A DNA stretch of 64,000 bases, from the NCBI GenBank assembly GCA_016795325.1, contig JAEUHY010000016.1:154056-218055 (forward strand). Direction: 5' to 3'. The DNA comes from Planctomycetota bacterium. Lineage in GTDB: Bacteria > Planctomycetota > UBA1135 > GCA-002686595. The notes beneath the pieces are model-generated. The model ran no database searches and had not been told where the DNA came from. It was given only the letters and a program-made list of their open reading frames with translations. The position numbers and the translations under genes are program-made. Shown one piece after another: positions 1 through 8,080 of the stretch. Position 1 is the first letter of the stretch. Each line of letters starts with the position of its first letter.

Positions 1-214
1 GGCTGCGAGCGATCGTCTCGCAGGCGCGCTCGGCGGCCGTCAGCTTGGTTTCCGCCTCGGCAGAGCTGTAGCGCGTCGGCTCGCGCGTCAGCCACTGGTC
101 CATCTCACGCTCGGTCTCCTTGACGTACTCGAGCGCCTCCTTGGCGGCCTTGACCGCAGCTTTGGCGTCGGACTTGTTGCTGACGAGTCTCTCGAGAGTG
201 TTGAAGTCGGGCAT
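1..214 (-). CDS. Helical hypothetical protein, cut off by the window edge
   Basis: Read leftwards from an ATG at 212-214, the frame is open to the window edge, so only the first 71 residues are visible. They begin MPDFNTLERLVSNKSDAKAA and are rich in Ala, Lys and Glu with no signal peptide or membrane segment, so this is probably a cytoplasmic helical or coiled-coil protein. It is on the same strand as the following DUF1501 operon but separated from it by 192 bp in which no gene is seen. I do not recognise the family. The reading frame and clean start are seen directly; the fold is inferred from composition. Confidence 0.55.
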   Translation of the reverse strand, partial: MPDFNTLERLVSNKSDAKAAVKAAKEALEYVKETEREMDQWLTREPTRYSSAEAETKLTAAERACETIARS

Positions 215-406
215 GGGGTGAGCGGGGATCAGGGTGGCGGGGGCTGGGGGCGACGCGCATCCGAAACGGATGTTCCGACGGCGCCGAGAATTGGCCGCTC
301 TGGGCCGCGAACGTTCCCGCGCCGAACGCCGAACGTGGAATTTCCCTGACCTACTTCGCAAGGAGGCGGCGAAGCGGCGCGCGCCCACCACGCGTGACGG
401 GGCCCC

Positions 407-1069
407 CTAGTCAGTCATCGACCCAACCGAACGTAGGGCGTCCCTCCAATGCTGCCGGATCCACTTGGGCAGGTTGCGGCGGAGCTCCTCCTTGCGGGCG
501 TAGTCCAGCGGAAGCTCCCTGCGGTCGCAGCGTGGCAGAAGCACGAGCAACTCGCAGGCGCGGCCGTGATGGTTGTGCGTCTGGAGTTCGTTCAGCGCGG
601 CGTGCGCGATTCCCAGCTCGTGGCGCCTCCAAAGCGTCGGTGGAATGAGCAGGACGCTCGCCGCAGTGACTGCGCCCGCGGTCTGCAACAGCCAGTTGCG
701 CGGCTTGTGGTCTCTGAGCAGTTGAACGGCCGCAACGGAGAACGCGATGAACGTGCCCCACGGCACGAGTCCCAGCAGTCCGATCAGAACGAACGTTCCG
801 GCCAGCGCCATCGGCGCAAGCAACACTGCCGTCACCAACGCGAATAGCGCACCCAGCGAAAACGCTGCGAGCAGCGCGCCGCGCTCGAACTCCGAGGCAC
901 GTGCGCTCCACGCGTAGCGCGCGAACAGCCCCAGCTCGATCGCTACGAACCAATACACGCACGAGTACCACCCGCCATACACGTGGACCATGCGCGAGTC
1001 GATCGCAAAGCACACGATCGGCAGCCACAGCCCAAACCCGAGCCACAGCTTGCGTCGGAATCCCGTCAT
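407..1069 (-). CDS. Polytopic membrane protein, third gene of the DUF1501 operon
   Basis: This 220-residue protein starts MTGFRRKLWLGFGLWLP. The chosen ATG lies 5 bp after the stop of the DUF1501 gene, which marks it as the third gene of that operon; the same frame stays open further upstream but that part overlaps the DUF1501 gene and is a shadow. Five or six hydrophobic stretches fill about residues 5-145, followed by a charged, probably cytoplasmic tail of about 70 residues rich in Arg, His and Leu. There is no recognisable catalytic motif. I do not recognise the family; its link to the cytochrome/DUF1501 pair rests on position alone. Confidence 0.7.
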   Translation of the reverse strand: MTGFRRKLWLGFGLWLPIVCFAIDSRMVHVYGGWYSCVYWFVAIELGLFARYAWSARASEFERGALLAAFSLGALFALVTAVLLAPMALAGTFVLIGLLGLVPWGTFIAFSVAAVQLLRDHKPRNWLLQTAGAVTAASVLLIPPTLWRRHELGIAHAALNELQTHNHHGRACELLVLLPRCDRRELPLDYARKEELRRNLPKWIRQHWRDALRSVGSMTD

Positions 1070-1074
1070 CGCAG

Positions 1075-2547
1075 CTACGCGAGCAACTCGCGCACGACGC
1101 GGCCCTCGACGTCCGTCAGGCGGTAATCGCGGCCCTGAGCGAAGTAGGTGAGGCGTTCGTGGTCGAAGCCCAAGAGGTGTAGCAACGTCGCGTGCAGGTC
1201 GTGCACGGAGACCGGGTTCTCGGCGATGTTGTAGCTGTAGTCGTCGGTCTTGCCGTACGTGACGCCCGGGTTCACGCCGCCGCCCGCCATCCACACGCTG
1301 AAGCAGCGCGGATGGTGGTCGCGGCCGTAGTTGGTCTCGGTCAACTCGCCCTGGCTGTACACCGTGCGGCCGAACTCGCCGCCCCACAGCACGAGCGTGT
1401 CGTCGAGCAGTCCGCGGCGCTTCATATCCTTGAGCAGCGCGGCCTGCGGCTGGTCGACGGCGCCGCACTGCGCGCGGATTTCGGTCGGCAGGTTGCCGTG
1501 CGCGTCCCAGCCGCGCATGTAGAGCTGGATGAAGCGCACGCCGCGCTCGGCGAGGCGCCGCGCGAGCAGGCAGTTGGCCGCGAACGAGCCGGGTTTTTGC
1601 ACGTCGGGCCCGTACAGCGCGAGCGTCTCAGCGCTCTCGTTCGAGAAGTCGGTCAGCTCGGGCGCCGACATCTGCATGCGGAAGGCCATCTCGTGCTGCG
1701 CGATGCGCGTGCGGATCTCGGGGTCGAGCGACTCTTCGAACTCGCGCTCGTTGAGCTGCGCGACGAGGTCGAGCATGCGGCGCCGATCCGCACGCGCCAC
1801 GCCCGGAGGATCCTTGAGGAACAGCACCGGATCGCCGCTCGAGCGCAGCTTGCAGCCCTGGTGTTCGCTGGGCAGAAAACCGCTGCCCCAAAAGCGCGCC
1901 GAGAGCGCCTGCATGTTGCCCAGGCCCTGCGTGATCATCACCACGAAGGTCGGCAGGTTGGCGTTCGCGCTGCCCAGGCCGTAGCTCATCCACGAGCCGA
2001 ACGAAGGCCGGCCCGGTTGCTGCGTGCCGGTCTGGAAGAACGTGATGCCGGGCTCGTGGTTGATCGCCTCGGTGTGCATCGAGTTCACGAAGCACAGCTC
2101 GCGCGCCAGGCTCGCGGTGTGCGGCACCAGTTCGCTGAGCCACACGCCGTTCTGGCGGTTCTCGAAGCGGCTGAACTTGAACATCGACGGCGCGACCGGA
2201 AAACGCGCCTGGCCGCTGGTCATCGTCGTCAGGCGCTGGCCCTGGCGGATCGAGTCGGGCAAATCCTGGTTGAAGCGCTGGCGCAACTGCGGTTTGTAGT
2301 CCCACAGGTCGATCTGGCTCGGCGCGCCCTCCATGTGCAGGTAGATCACGCGCTTGGCCTTCGGTGCGAAGTGCGGGCCCAGCGGCGTATTGCTCGTCGT
2401 TCCACTCGCGGCGCCGTGCGCGCGCGCGCCGTGGCCCGTGAGCGAGCCGAGCGCGAGCGCGCCCAGCCCGGCGCCGACGCCCGCTGCGCCCAGCCCGAAG
2501 AATCGGCGGCGCGTGAGGAGCAGCTCTCGTTCGCGGATCGGATTCAC
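1075..2547 (-). CDS. DUF1501 family protein, Tat-exported
   Basis: This 490-residue protein belongs to the DUF1501 family (alkaline-phosphatase/sulfatase-like fold). The N-terminus has a twin-arginine motif, TRRRFFGLG, at about residues 12-20, followed by a Gly/Ala-rich hydrophobic stretch ending near GARAHG, so it is predicted to be exported folded by the Tat pathway. Family signatures seen include LHMEGAPSQIDLWDYKP near residue 70, LYMRGWDAHGN and WGGEFGRT in the C-terminal third. The start is GTG, 6 bp after the stop of the DUF1549/DUF1553 gene, and the two are almost always paired in Planctomycetota. The substrate is unknown for the family; a role in breakdown of complex organic matter is often supposed but not shown. 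Confidence 0.93.
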   Translation of the reverse strand: MNPIRERELLLTRRRFFGLGAAGVGAGLGALALGSLTGHGARAHGAASGTTSNTPLGPHFAPKAKRVIYLHMEGAPSQIDLWDYKPQLRQRFNQDLPDSIRQGQRLTTMTSGQARFPVAPSMFKFSRFENRQNGVWLSELVPHTASLARELCFVNSMHTEAINHEPGITFFQTGTQQPGRPSFGSWMSYGLGSANANLPTFVVMITQGLGNMQALSARFWGSGFLPSEHQGCKLRSSGDPVLFLKDPPGVARADRRRMLDLVAQLNEREFEESLDPEIRTRIAQHEMAFRMQMSAPELTDFSNESAETLALYGPDVQKPGSFAANCLLARRLAERGVRFIQLYMRGWDAHGNLPTEIRAQCGAVDQPQAALLKDMKRRGLLDDTLVLWGGEFGRTVYSQGELTETNYGRDHHPRCFSVWMAGGGVNPGVTYGKTDDYSYNIAENPVSVHDLHATLLHLLGFDHERLTYFAQGRDYRLTDVEGRVVRELLA

Positions 2548-2553
2548 GTGCGT

Positions 2554-5500
2554 TCAGCTCCGGCTGATGGTGGCGTCGAGGTTGAGAAGGGCGTTGGCGA
2601 GCAGCGTCCAGGCCGCCAGCTCGCGCGCATCGAAACGCGGGTCGGTCGGCGCTTCGCCGACTTCGATCAGCTGTTTCGCGCTCATTTCGTCGTTCGCGTA
2701 GCGCGCGCGGAAGTCCGCCAGCGCCTGCGCGAGCGCCGCCAGCTCGCGCGCTTCGGGCGCCTGCGACGTGCAGCGGCGGAACATCGCCGCGAGCTTGTGC
2801 TCATCCGTCGCGGCCGCGGCGTCCGCGAGCGTGCGTTGCGCGAGCACACGCGCGGCCTCGACGAACTGTTCGTCGTTCCACAGCACGAAAGCCTGGAGCG
2901 GCGTGTTCGTCGCCGCGCGTTTGATCGTGCAGAACTCGCGCGTCGGCGCGTCGAGCATGAGCAGCGACGGCGGGGGACAGGCGCGCTTCCAGTACGTGTA
3001 CAGGCTGCGCCGCCACAACGCGTCGCCGCTGCCGCGTTCGTAGGTGCGCGTGTTCGACTGCAGCATCGCCACTTCCTGCCACAGTCCCTCGGGCTGGTAG
3101 GGCTTCACGCTCGGGCCGCCGAAGTTCTCGACGAGCAGGCCCGCGACGTAGAGGGCGCCGTCGCGGATCTCCTCGGCGCCGAGCCGCCGCCGCGGCGCGC
3201 ACGCGAGCCAGCGGTTCTGCGGGTCGCGGTCGCGCAGTTCGGGGCGCGCGCGCGAGCTCTGGCGGTAGGTGTTGCTGGTCACGATCAGCTTGAGGACGTG
3301 CTGCACGTTCCAACCGCTCTCGCGGAACTCGACCGCGAGCCAGTCGAGCAACTCCGGATGGCTCGGCCACTCGCTGCGCAGGCCGAAGTCGTCGCTCGTG
3401 CTGACGAGCCCGACGCCGAACACCTGTTCCCACAGACGGTTGACGGCCACGCGCGCGACGAGCGGATTGTTCGGCGAGGTCATCCACTGCGCGAGGCCGA
3501 GTCGGTTGGCGGGCGCGCCTTCGGGCAACGCGCCGAGCGCGGCCGGCACGCCGCGCGGCGTGGGCCGCGCCTTGTCGGGCTTGTCGTACTGGCCGCGCAT
3601 CAGCACGTACGTCTCGCGCGGCGAGGCCATCTCGCGCATCACCATCGTGCGCGGCGTGCGTGTGTCGATCTCGGCGAGCTTCTTCTCGAGCTCCGCGACG
3701 CGCTCGAGCTTCGTGCGGTAGTCGGGCGAGGCGTTCAGCCGCCAGGCGCGCTTCACGAGCGCGTCGAGCTCGCTCCAGCGCGCGGAGGCCGGCGCCAACG
3801 CCGCGCACAGTTCGCCCGCGAGTTCGTCCGCCGCGCGCTGCAGCTCGAAGAAGAACCCGCCCTGGCCGCCGGTGTTCACGATCTTGAACACCACCTCGTT
3901 CACGCCCGCGCGCAGTTCGATGCGCGCCTTGTCCTGGTTGGGCGCGACCGCGCGATCGGTCTTGTTGCTCGCGGCCTCGACGCTGTTCACGAACAGACGG
4001 AAGCCGTCGTCGCTGCCGATGCCGACGTCGAGCGCGCGCGCGCTGGGGCTGAAGATGCGCTTGGCGACGTAGGTCGCGCCGACGCCGTCGGGGGTCGCGT
4101 TGGTTGCGCCGTCCTTGAACTTGATCTCGGCGCGCCACGCCAACTCGCCGAAGCGACGCGCGAAGTCGAGCGGCGCTTCTTCAGGGCCGAAGCGCTTGTC
4201 GAACACCGACTCGCGCACGTCGGCGAAGGGCCCGGCGATGTTCCACGCCGTGGCGGCCAGCGGGAGTCGCTCGAGCAACGCCGGCTCGATCGCGCCGAGG
4301 TCGACGCGCGTTCGGCCGAAAGCGTGCCGTGCATAGATCGAGCGGTACTGCAGCGTGACTGTGACTTCCGTGCCGCCTTCGAAGCCAAAGGGCTTGTCGG
4401 CGAGGAACAGCGCCATGCGCGGGCCGGGGCGGTTGTGCGCGTCGACGGCCCAGCCGAGTTCGTCGGGATCGAGCGCGTTGACGACGCCGAAGTCGCCGTT
4501 CTGTTGTTCGAAATCGGCCCAGGCCCACACGAGTTGAACGCGCTCTTCGCGCGCCGGCTCGCGCACCGAACGCGCCAGCACCTCGATGCCGCTGAGCACC
4601 GCGTTGCCGTTGTCGGCGCGACCGACGCGGCCTTCGGCGTGGCTCGGGTCGGTGAGCGCGTCGAGCCGCAGCACACGCAGCCCGGTCGCGTCGGTGCGCA
4701 GCACCAGCGTGTGGTCTTCGCGATCGGGGCGTTCGCCCGAGGCGAGCACCGAGCCGTCGGGTTGCGGCGTCAGCACGAAGTTCGCGTTGGCGCGCGCGCC
4801 CACGACCTTGGGGCTGGCCCACTTCACGCCGTGCGCGCCGCTCAGGTTCGCTGCGAACTCCGCGAAGCGTGCGCTGTCCTCCGGCGCCTCCTGTTCGAGC
4901 TCCGCACGCGACGCACCGAGGTCGGCCGTGAGCTTCGCAGTTTCGGCGAGCAACTCCGGCGTCGGCGCCTTGATGAACGGCTCGAAGGCGCGGTTCGCGT
5001 CGGGCAACTGCGAGTACAGGCCCGGCTCTTCGTTCGAGTTGAAGTACGCGTAGAAGCGGTAGAACTCGTCCTGGCTGACGGGGTCGTACTTGTGCTCGTG
5101 GCAGCGCGCGCAACCCATCGTGAGGCCCAGGAACACCTGGCCCGTCGTGGCCGCGCGGTCGACGGCGTATTCGACGCGGTACTCCTCGTCGATCGCGCCG
5201 CCTTCGTCGGTGATGACGTGGTTGCGGTTGAAACCGCTCGCCACGAGTTGTTCGACGGTCGCGTCCGGCAACAGGTCGCCCGCGATCTGCTCGGTGAGGA
5301 AGCGATCGAAGCGCATGTTCCAGCGGTACGCGTTGAGCACCCAGTCGCGCCACAGCCAGATCTGGCGCCCGGCGTCCATGTGGATGCCGTTCGTGTCGGC
5401 GTAGCGTGCCGCGTCGAGCCACGGCGTCGCCATGCGCTCGGCGTAGCGCGAGACGTAGGGCTCTTCGCTCAAGAGCTTGTCGATCCAGCGCTCGTACGCG

Positions 5501-6141
5501 TCGGGTCGTAGGTCGGCGAGGAAGGCGTCGAGCTCTTCGGGCGTCGGCGGCAGGCCGGTGAGGTCGAGGAACGCGCGGCGCAGCTGCTGCGCGGCGTCGG
5601 CCGGCGCGCTCGGCGCGACACGTTCGCTCTCCAGGCGCGCGAGCACGAAGCTGTCGATGGCGTTGCGCGGCCAAGTTGTGTCGGCCACGCTCGGCACTTC
5701 GGGCCGCCGCGGCGTCACGAACGCCCAGTGCGGCTCGTATTCGGCGCCTTCGTCGATCCAACGTTCGAGCAGCGCGACCTCGTCCGCCGTGAGCGCCTTC
5801 TTGTGGCTCGAGGGCGGCGGCATCAGGTCGTCCGCGTCGGTCGCGGTGACGCGTGCGAGCAGTTCGCTGGCGCGCGCATCGCCCGGAACGATGGCGCCGC
5901 TCGCGAGCGCGCTCTCACGCTCGTCGAGGCGCAACTTGGCTTCGCGCGTCGCTTCGTCCGGCCCGTGGCAACGCAGACACTTGTCGGACAGCAGCGGGCG
6001 GATGTCGCGGCTGTAGCGGACCGGCGCGCGCGCGTCGAGCGCGGCGCGTGCGCTGTCCGAGCCGTTCGCGAAAAGCGCGCTCGCGAAGAGCGCCGAACCA
6101 ACGGTGAAAGCCGCGAGGTTGCGTGAGAGAGGCGATCCCAT
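2554..6141 (-). CDS. PSCyt1/DUF1549/DUF1553 cytochrome-type secreted protein
   Basis: This 1195-residue protein has the standard planctomycete order. A signal sequence (about residues 5-26) is followed by a PSCyt1 cytochrome-c-like domain with a heme site CLRCHG near residue 56 and the distal MPPP motif near residue 107. DUF1549 follows, containing a second heme-like site CARCHEHKYDP, then a long central region with beta-rich segments. DUF1553 closes the protein with the conserved MTSPNNPLVARVAVNRLWEQ-type sequence. It should be a periplasmic or surface electron-transfer partner of the DUF1501 protein encoded 6 bp downstream. The ATG at 6141 has no clear Shine-Dalgarno. The heme motifs are seen; the role and partner are inferred from family context. 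Confidence 0.93.
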   Translation of the reverse strand: MGSPLSRNLAAFTVGSALFASALFANGSDSARAALDARAPVRYSRDIRPLLSDKCLRCHGPDEATREAKLRLDERESALASGAIVPGDARASELLARVTATDADDLMPPPSSHKKALTADEVALLERWIDEGAEYEPHWAFVTPRRPEVPSVADTTWPRNAIDSFVLARLESERVAPSAPADAAQQLRRAFLDLTGLPPTPEELDAFLADLRPDAYERWIDKLLSEEPYVSRYAERMATPWLDAARYADTNGIHMDAGRQIWLWRDWVLNAYRWNMRFDRFLTEQIAGDLLPDATVEQLVASGFNRNHVITDEGGAIDEEYRVEYAVDRAATTGQVFLGLTMGCARCHEHKYDPVSQDEFYRFYAYFNSNEEPGLYSQLPDANRAFEPFIKAPTPELLAETAKLTADLGASRAELEQEAPEDSARFAEFAANLSGAHGVKWASPKVVGARANANFVLTPQPDGSVLASGERPDREDHTLVLRTDATGLRVLRLDALTDPSHAEGRVGRADNGNAVLSGIEVLARSVREPAREERVQLVWAWADFEQQNGDFGVVNALDPDELGWAVDAHNRPGPRMALFLADKPFGFEGGTEVTVTLQYRSIYARHAFGRTRVDLGAIEPALLERLPLAATAWNIAGPFADVRESVFDKRFGPEEAPLDFARRFGELAWRAEIKFKDGATNATPDGVGATYVAKRIFSPSARALDVGIGSDDGFRLFVNSVEAASNKTDRAVAPNQDKARIELRAGVNEVVFKIVNTGGQGGFFFELQRAADELAGELCAALAPASARWSELDALVKRAWRLNASPDYRTKLERVAELEKKLAEIDTRTPRTMVMREMASPRETYVLMRGQYDKPDKARPTPRGVPAALGALPEGAPANRLGLAQWMTSPNNPLVARVAVNRLWEQVFGVGLVSTSDDFGLRSEWPSHPELLDWLAVEFRESGWNVQHVLKLIVTSNTYRQSSRARPELRDRDPQNRWLACAPRRRLGAEEIRDGALYVAGLLVENFGGPSVKPYQPEGLWQEVAMLQSNTRTYERGSGDALWRRSLYTYWKRACPPPSLLMLDAPTREFCTIKRAATNTPLQAFVLWNDEQFVEAARVLAQRTLADAAAATDEHKLAAMFRRCTSQAPEARELAALAQALADFRARYANDEMSAKQLIEVGEAPTDPRFDARELAAWTLLANALLNLDATISRS

Positions 6142-6252
6142 GGTGCTCTGCTGGAGGCGTGCGGGCGGCTCGAACGCGGGGACTTCGGCGGGGGCGGTGC
6201 GCGCAGCCCATCGTAGCCTCGTGGGCGCCTCGCGGGCGGCAGTGCTGGGCGG

Positions 6253-7299
6253 TTAGTCCGCAGCCGGAACGATCGCGAACTTGCCGCGCACGCGGCCGGC
6301 TTCGAGTTCGGCGAGGGCGCGCGGTGTGTCCTCCAACGCGAAGACGCGCTCGACGTGCGGCGCGAGTTCGCCGGATTCGACCCGCGCGGCGAGCTGCGCC
6401 ATGTCCGCGCCGTCCTCGTTCGCGAGCAGAGGAACGAAGCGCTGGGCGCCCAAGCGCGAGAGCAGGGCGCCGGCCAGTTGGCGCTCGAGGCCGAAGGTCC
6501 ACTCGCCGCCGTTTTCACCGCCGACGAAAGTGAGCCGTCCGTGCGGCGCCAGCGCGCGGCGCAGGCGCGCGAGCGGGGCGTTGCCGGCGATGTCGACGAT
6601 CACGTCGAAGCGCTCCGGCGCGGCGGCGAAGTCGTCGCGGCGATAGTCGAGCGCCTCGTGCGCGCCCAGGCTGCGCACGAACGCGAGCTTCTCGCCGCTG
6701 CACACGCCGGTGACGTGCGCGCCGAGCGCGCGGGCGAGTTGCACGGCGAAATGGCCGACGCCGCCCGCGGCGCCGAGCACGAGCACACGCTCGCCGGCTT
6801 TCGCGGCCGTCGCGTCGCGCAGCGCCTGCAGCGCAGTGAGCCCGGAGATCGCCAGCACGCCGCAGCGTTCCAGCGGGAGGTTCTTCGGCGCGCGGGCGAG
6901 TTTGCCCTCGTGCGCGCAAGCGAACTGCGCGTACGTGCCGCGCCCGATCCCGAACACCACGTCGCCCACCGCCCAGCGCTCGACCTGCGGCCCCACGGCG
7001 ACCACGACGCCGGCAAGGTCGAGTCCCGGAACGCGCTGCTTGGGGCGCGACAACCCGAACACGGCGCGCAGCGGATACGGACGGCCGACCATCAGGTGCC
7101 ACACGCCGCGGTCGACGCCTGCTGCAGCGACGCGCACGAGCACTTCGCCGGCTGCGGGCGTCGGCAGCGGGAGTTGCTCCATGCGCAACACGGAGCTGGG
7201 CCCGTAGCGGTCCTGCACGATCGCACGCATGGTCGCCGGAAGGGCCGGGGCAGCCTTCGGAGGGACGTGAAGTTGCCGGCGTTCGATCTGCGCGTCCAT
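6253..7299 (-). CDS. Zinc-independent MDR NAD(P)-dependent oxidoreductase
   Basis: This 348-residue protein is of the medium-chain dehydrogenase/reductase superfamily, quinone-oxidoreductase-like branch. It has an N-terminal GroES-like fold with GEVLVRV and VPGLDLAGVV, then a Rossmann fold with VLVLGAAGGVGHFAVQLA around residues 175-195 that should bind NAD(P)H. The structural-zinc cysteine cluster of alcohol dehydrogenases is absent, which points to the zinc-free branch. The start chosen is the ATG at 7299 (MDAQIERRQ); another ATG a few codons upstream would place the start inside the operator. It is divergent from the TetR gene, so it is the likely regulated target. The substrate is unknown, probably a quinone or an activated carbonyl. 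Confidence 0.88.
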   Translation of the reverse strand: MDAQIERRQLHVPPKAAPALPATMRAIVQDRYGPSSVLRMEQLPLPTPAAGEVLVRVAAAGVDRGVWHLMVGRPYPLRAVFGLSRPKQRVPGLDLAGVVVAVGPQVERWAVGDVVFGIGRGTYAQFACAHEGKLARAPKNLPLERCGVLAISGLTALQALRDATAAKAGERVLVLGAAGGVGHFAVQLARALGAHVTGVCSGEKLAFVRSLGAHEALDYRRDDFAAAPERFDVIVDIAGNAPLARLRRALAPHGRLTFVGGENGGEWTFGLERQLAGALLSRLGAQRFVPLLANEDGADMAQLAARVESGELAPHVERVFALEDTPRALAELEAGRVRGKFAIVPAAD

Positions 7300-7303
7300 G
7301 ACA

Positions 7304-7316
7304 CTTACAGTGTAAG
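7304..7316. promoter_or_regulatory. TetR-type operator palindrome
   Basis: CTTACA-G-TGTAAG is a perfect 6+1+6 inverted repeat. It lies in the 25 bp between the divergent start codons of the oxidoreductase (7299) and the TetR gene (7325). With so little space it must overlap the promoters or 5' ends of both transcripts, so a bound dimer would repress both. TTACA/TGTAA half-sites are common among TetR-family operators. The palindrome is seen; binding is inferred. Confidence 0.75.
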
Positions 7317-7324
7317 GTAGAGCC

Positions 7325-8017
7325 ATGGCGAAAGCGAAGACGACCACCGGAGGGGCCCGACGCACGCGCAAGACGCCGGTCACGCGCGAGGCGGCGCTGA
7401 AGGCGGCGGTGCGTATCGCGGATGCGCACGGCCTCGAGGAACTCAGCATGCGCAGGCTCGCGCGCGAGCTGGGCTGTGAAGCGATGTCGCTCTACCACCA
7501 CTTCGCGCACAAGGACGCAATCCTCGACGGCATGGTCGAGCACGTGTTCGAGCAGTTCGACGCGCCACGCAGCGGCGCGCCGTGGCGCAGCGCCTTGAGC
7601 AAGCGGATGCACTCGATGCGGCGCGCGCTGCTGCGCCACCCTTGGGCGGTGCGGCTGCTCGACTCGCGCACGGCGCCCTCGATGGTGACGCTCGCGCACC
7701 ACGACGCGGTGCTCGGCGTGCTCCGCGCCGAGGGCTTCAGCGTGCAGCTCTCCGCCGTCGCGTACGCCTTGCTCGACAGCTTCGTCTACGGCTTCGTCGT
7801 GACGGAGCTGAGCCTTCCTTTCCGCACCAGCGCCGAGGCGCGTCGCTTGGCGAAGTCGATGCTCGCGCAGGCCGCCTCCGACCAGTTCCCGCACCTGCGC
7901 GAGTTCACGCAGGCGCACGTGCTGCGGCCTGGCTACAGCTTTGCCGCGGAGTTCGACCGCGCGCTCGAGCTGGTGCTCGACGCTCTGGAGCTGCGGCGCG
8001 CGCGAGAGAGCAAGTGA
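7325..8017 (+). CDS. TetR/AcrR family transcriptional regulator
   Basis: This 230-residue regulator begins with a basic tail, then a TetR_N helix-turn-helix at about residues 20-65 that includes LSMRRLARELGCEAMSLYHH, the canonical recognition helix region. The C-terminal half resembles the TetR_C (tetracycline-repressor-like) ligand domain with MRRALLRHPWAVRLLDSR. It starts 25 bp from the divergent oxidoreductase start, with the operator between them, so it should control both genes. The inducer is unknown. A perfect stem-loop just after the stop separates it from the convergent propeller gene. Confidence 0.92.
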   Translation: MAKAKTTTGGARRTRKTPVTREAALKAAVRIADAHGLEELSMRRLARELGCEAMSLYHHFAHKDAILDGMVEHVFEQFDAPRSGAPWRSALSKRMHSMRRALLRHPWAVRLLDSRTAPSMVTLAHHDAVLGVLRAEGFSVQLSAVAYALLDSFVYGFVVTELSLPFRTSAEARRLAKSMLAQAASDQFPHLREFTQAHVLRPGYSFAAEFDRALELVLDALELRRARESK

Positions 8018-8023
8018 ACGAAG

Positions 8024-8060
8024 CGGGCCTCCGGCAAGCTTCGAACTTGCCGGAGGCCCG
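8024..8060. terminator. Bidirectional terminator hairpin
   Basis: A perfect 15-bp stem (8024-8038 with 8046-8060) closes a 7-nt loop, CTTCGAA. It lies in the 63 bp between the convergent stops of the TetR gene (8017) and the propeller gene (8081). There is no strong T-tract, so termination may be weakly intrinsic, but position and symmetry fit a shared terminator. Confidence 0.8.
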
Positions 8061-8080
8061 AGGCAGGCTCGCGTGAACTG

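Noticed and set aside
258..272. Small inverted repeat CATCCG-AAA-CGGATG
   Set aside because: Six-bp arms in a short gap with no promoter or terminator context; could be chance.
1192..5511. Plus-strand open frame of 1439 codons opposite the DUF1501 and DUF1549/DUF1553 genes
   Set aside because: Arg/Ala/Val-rich low-complexity translation typical of the antisense of high-G+C genes; the minus strand has recognisable families with heme and Tat motifs.
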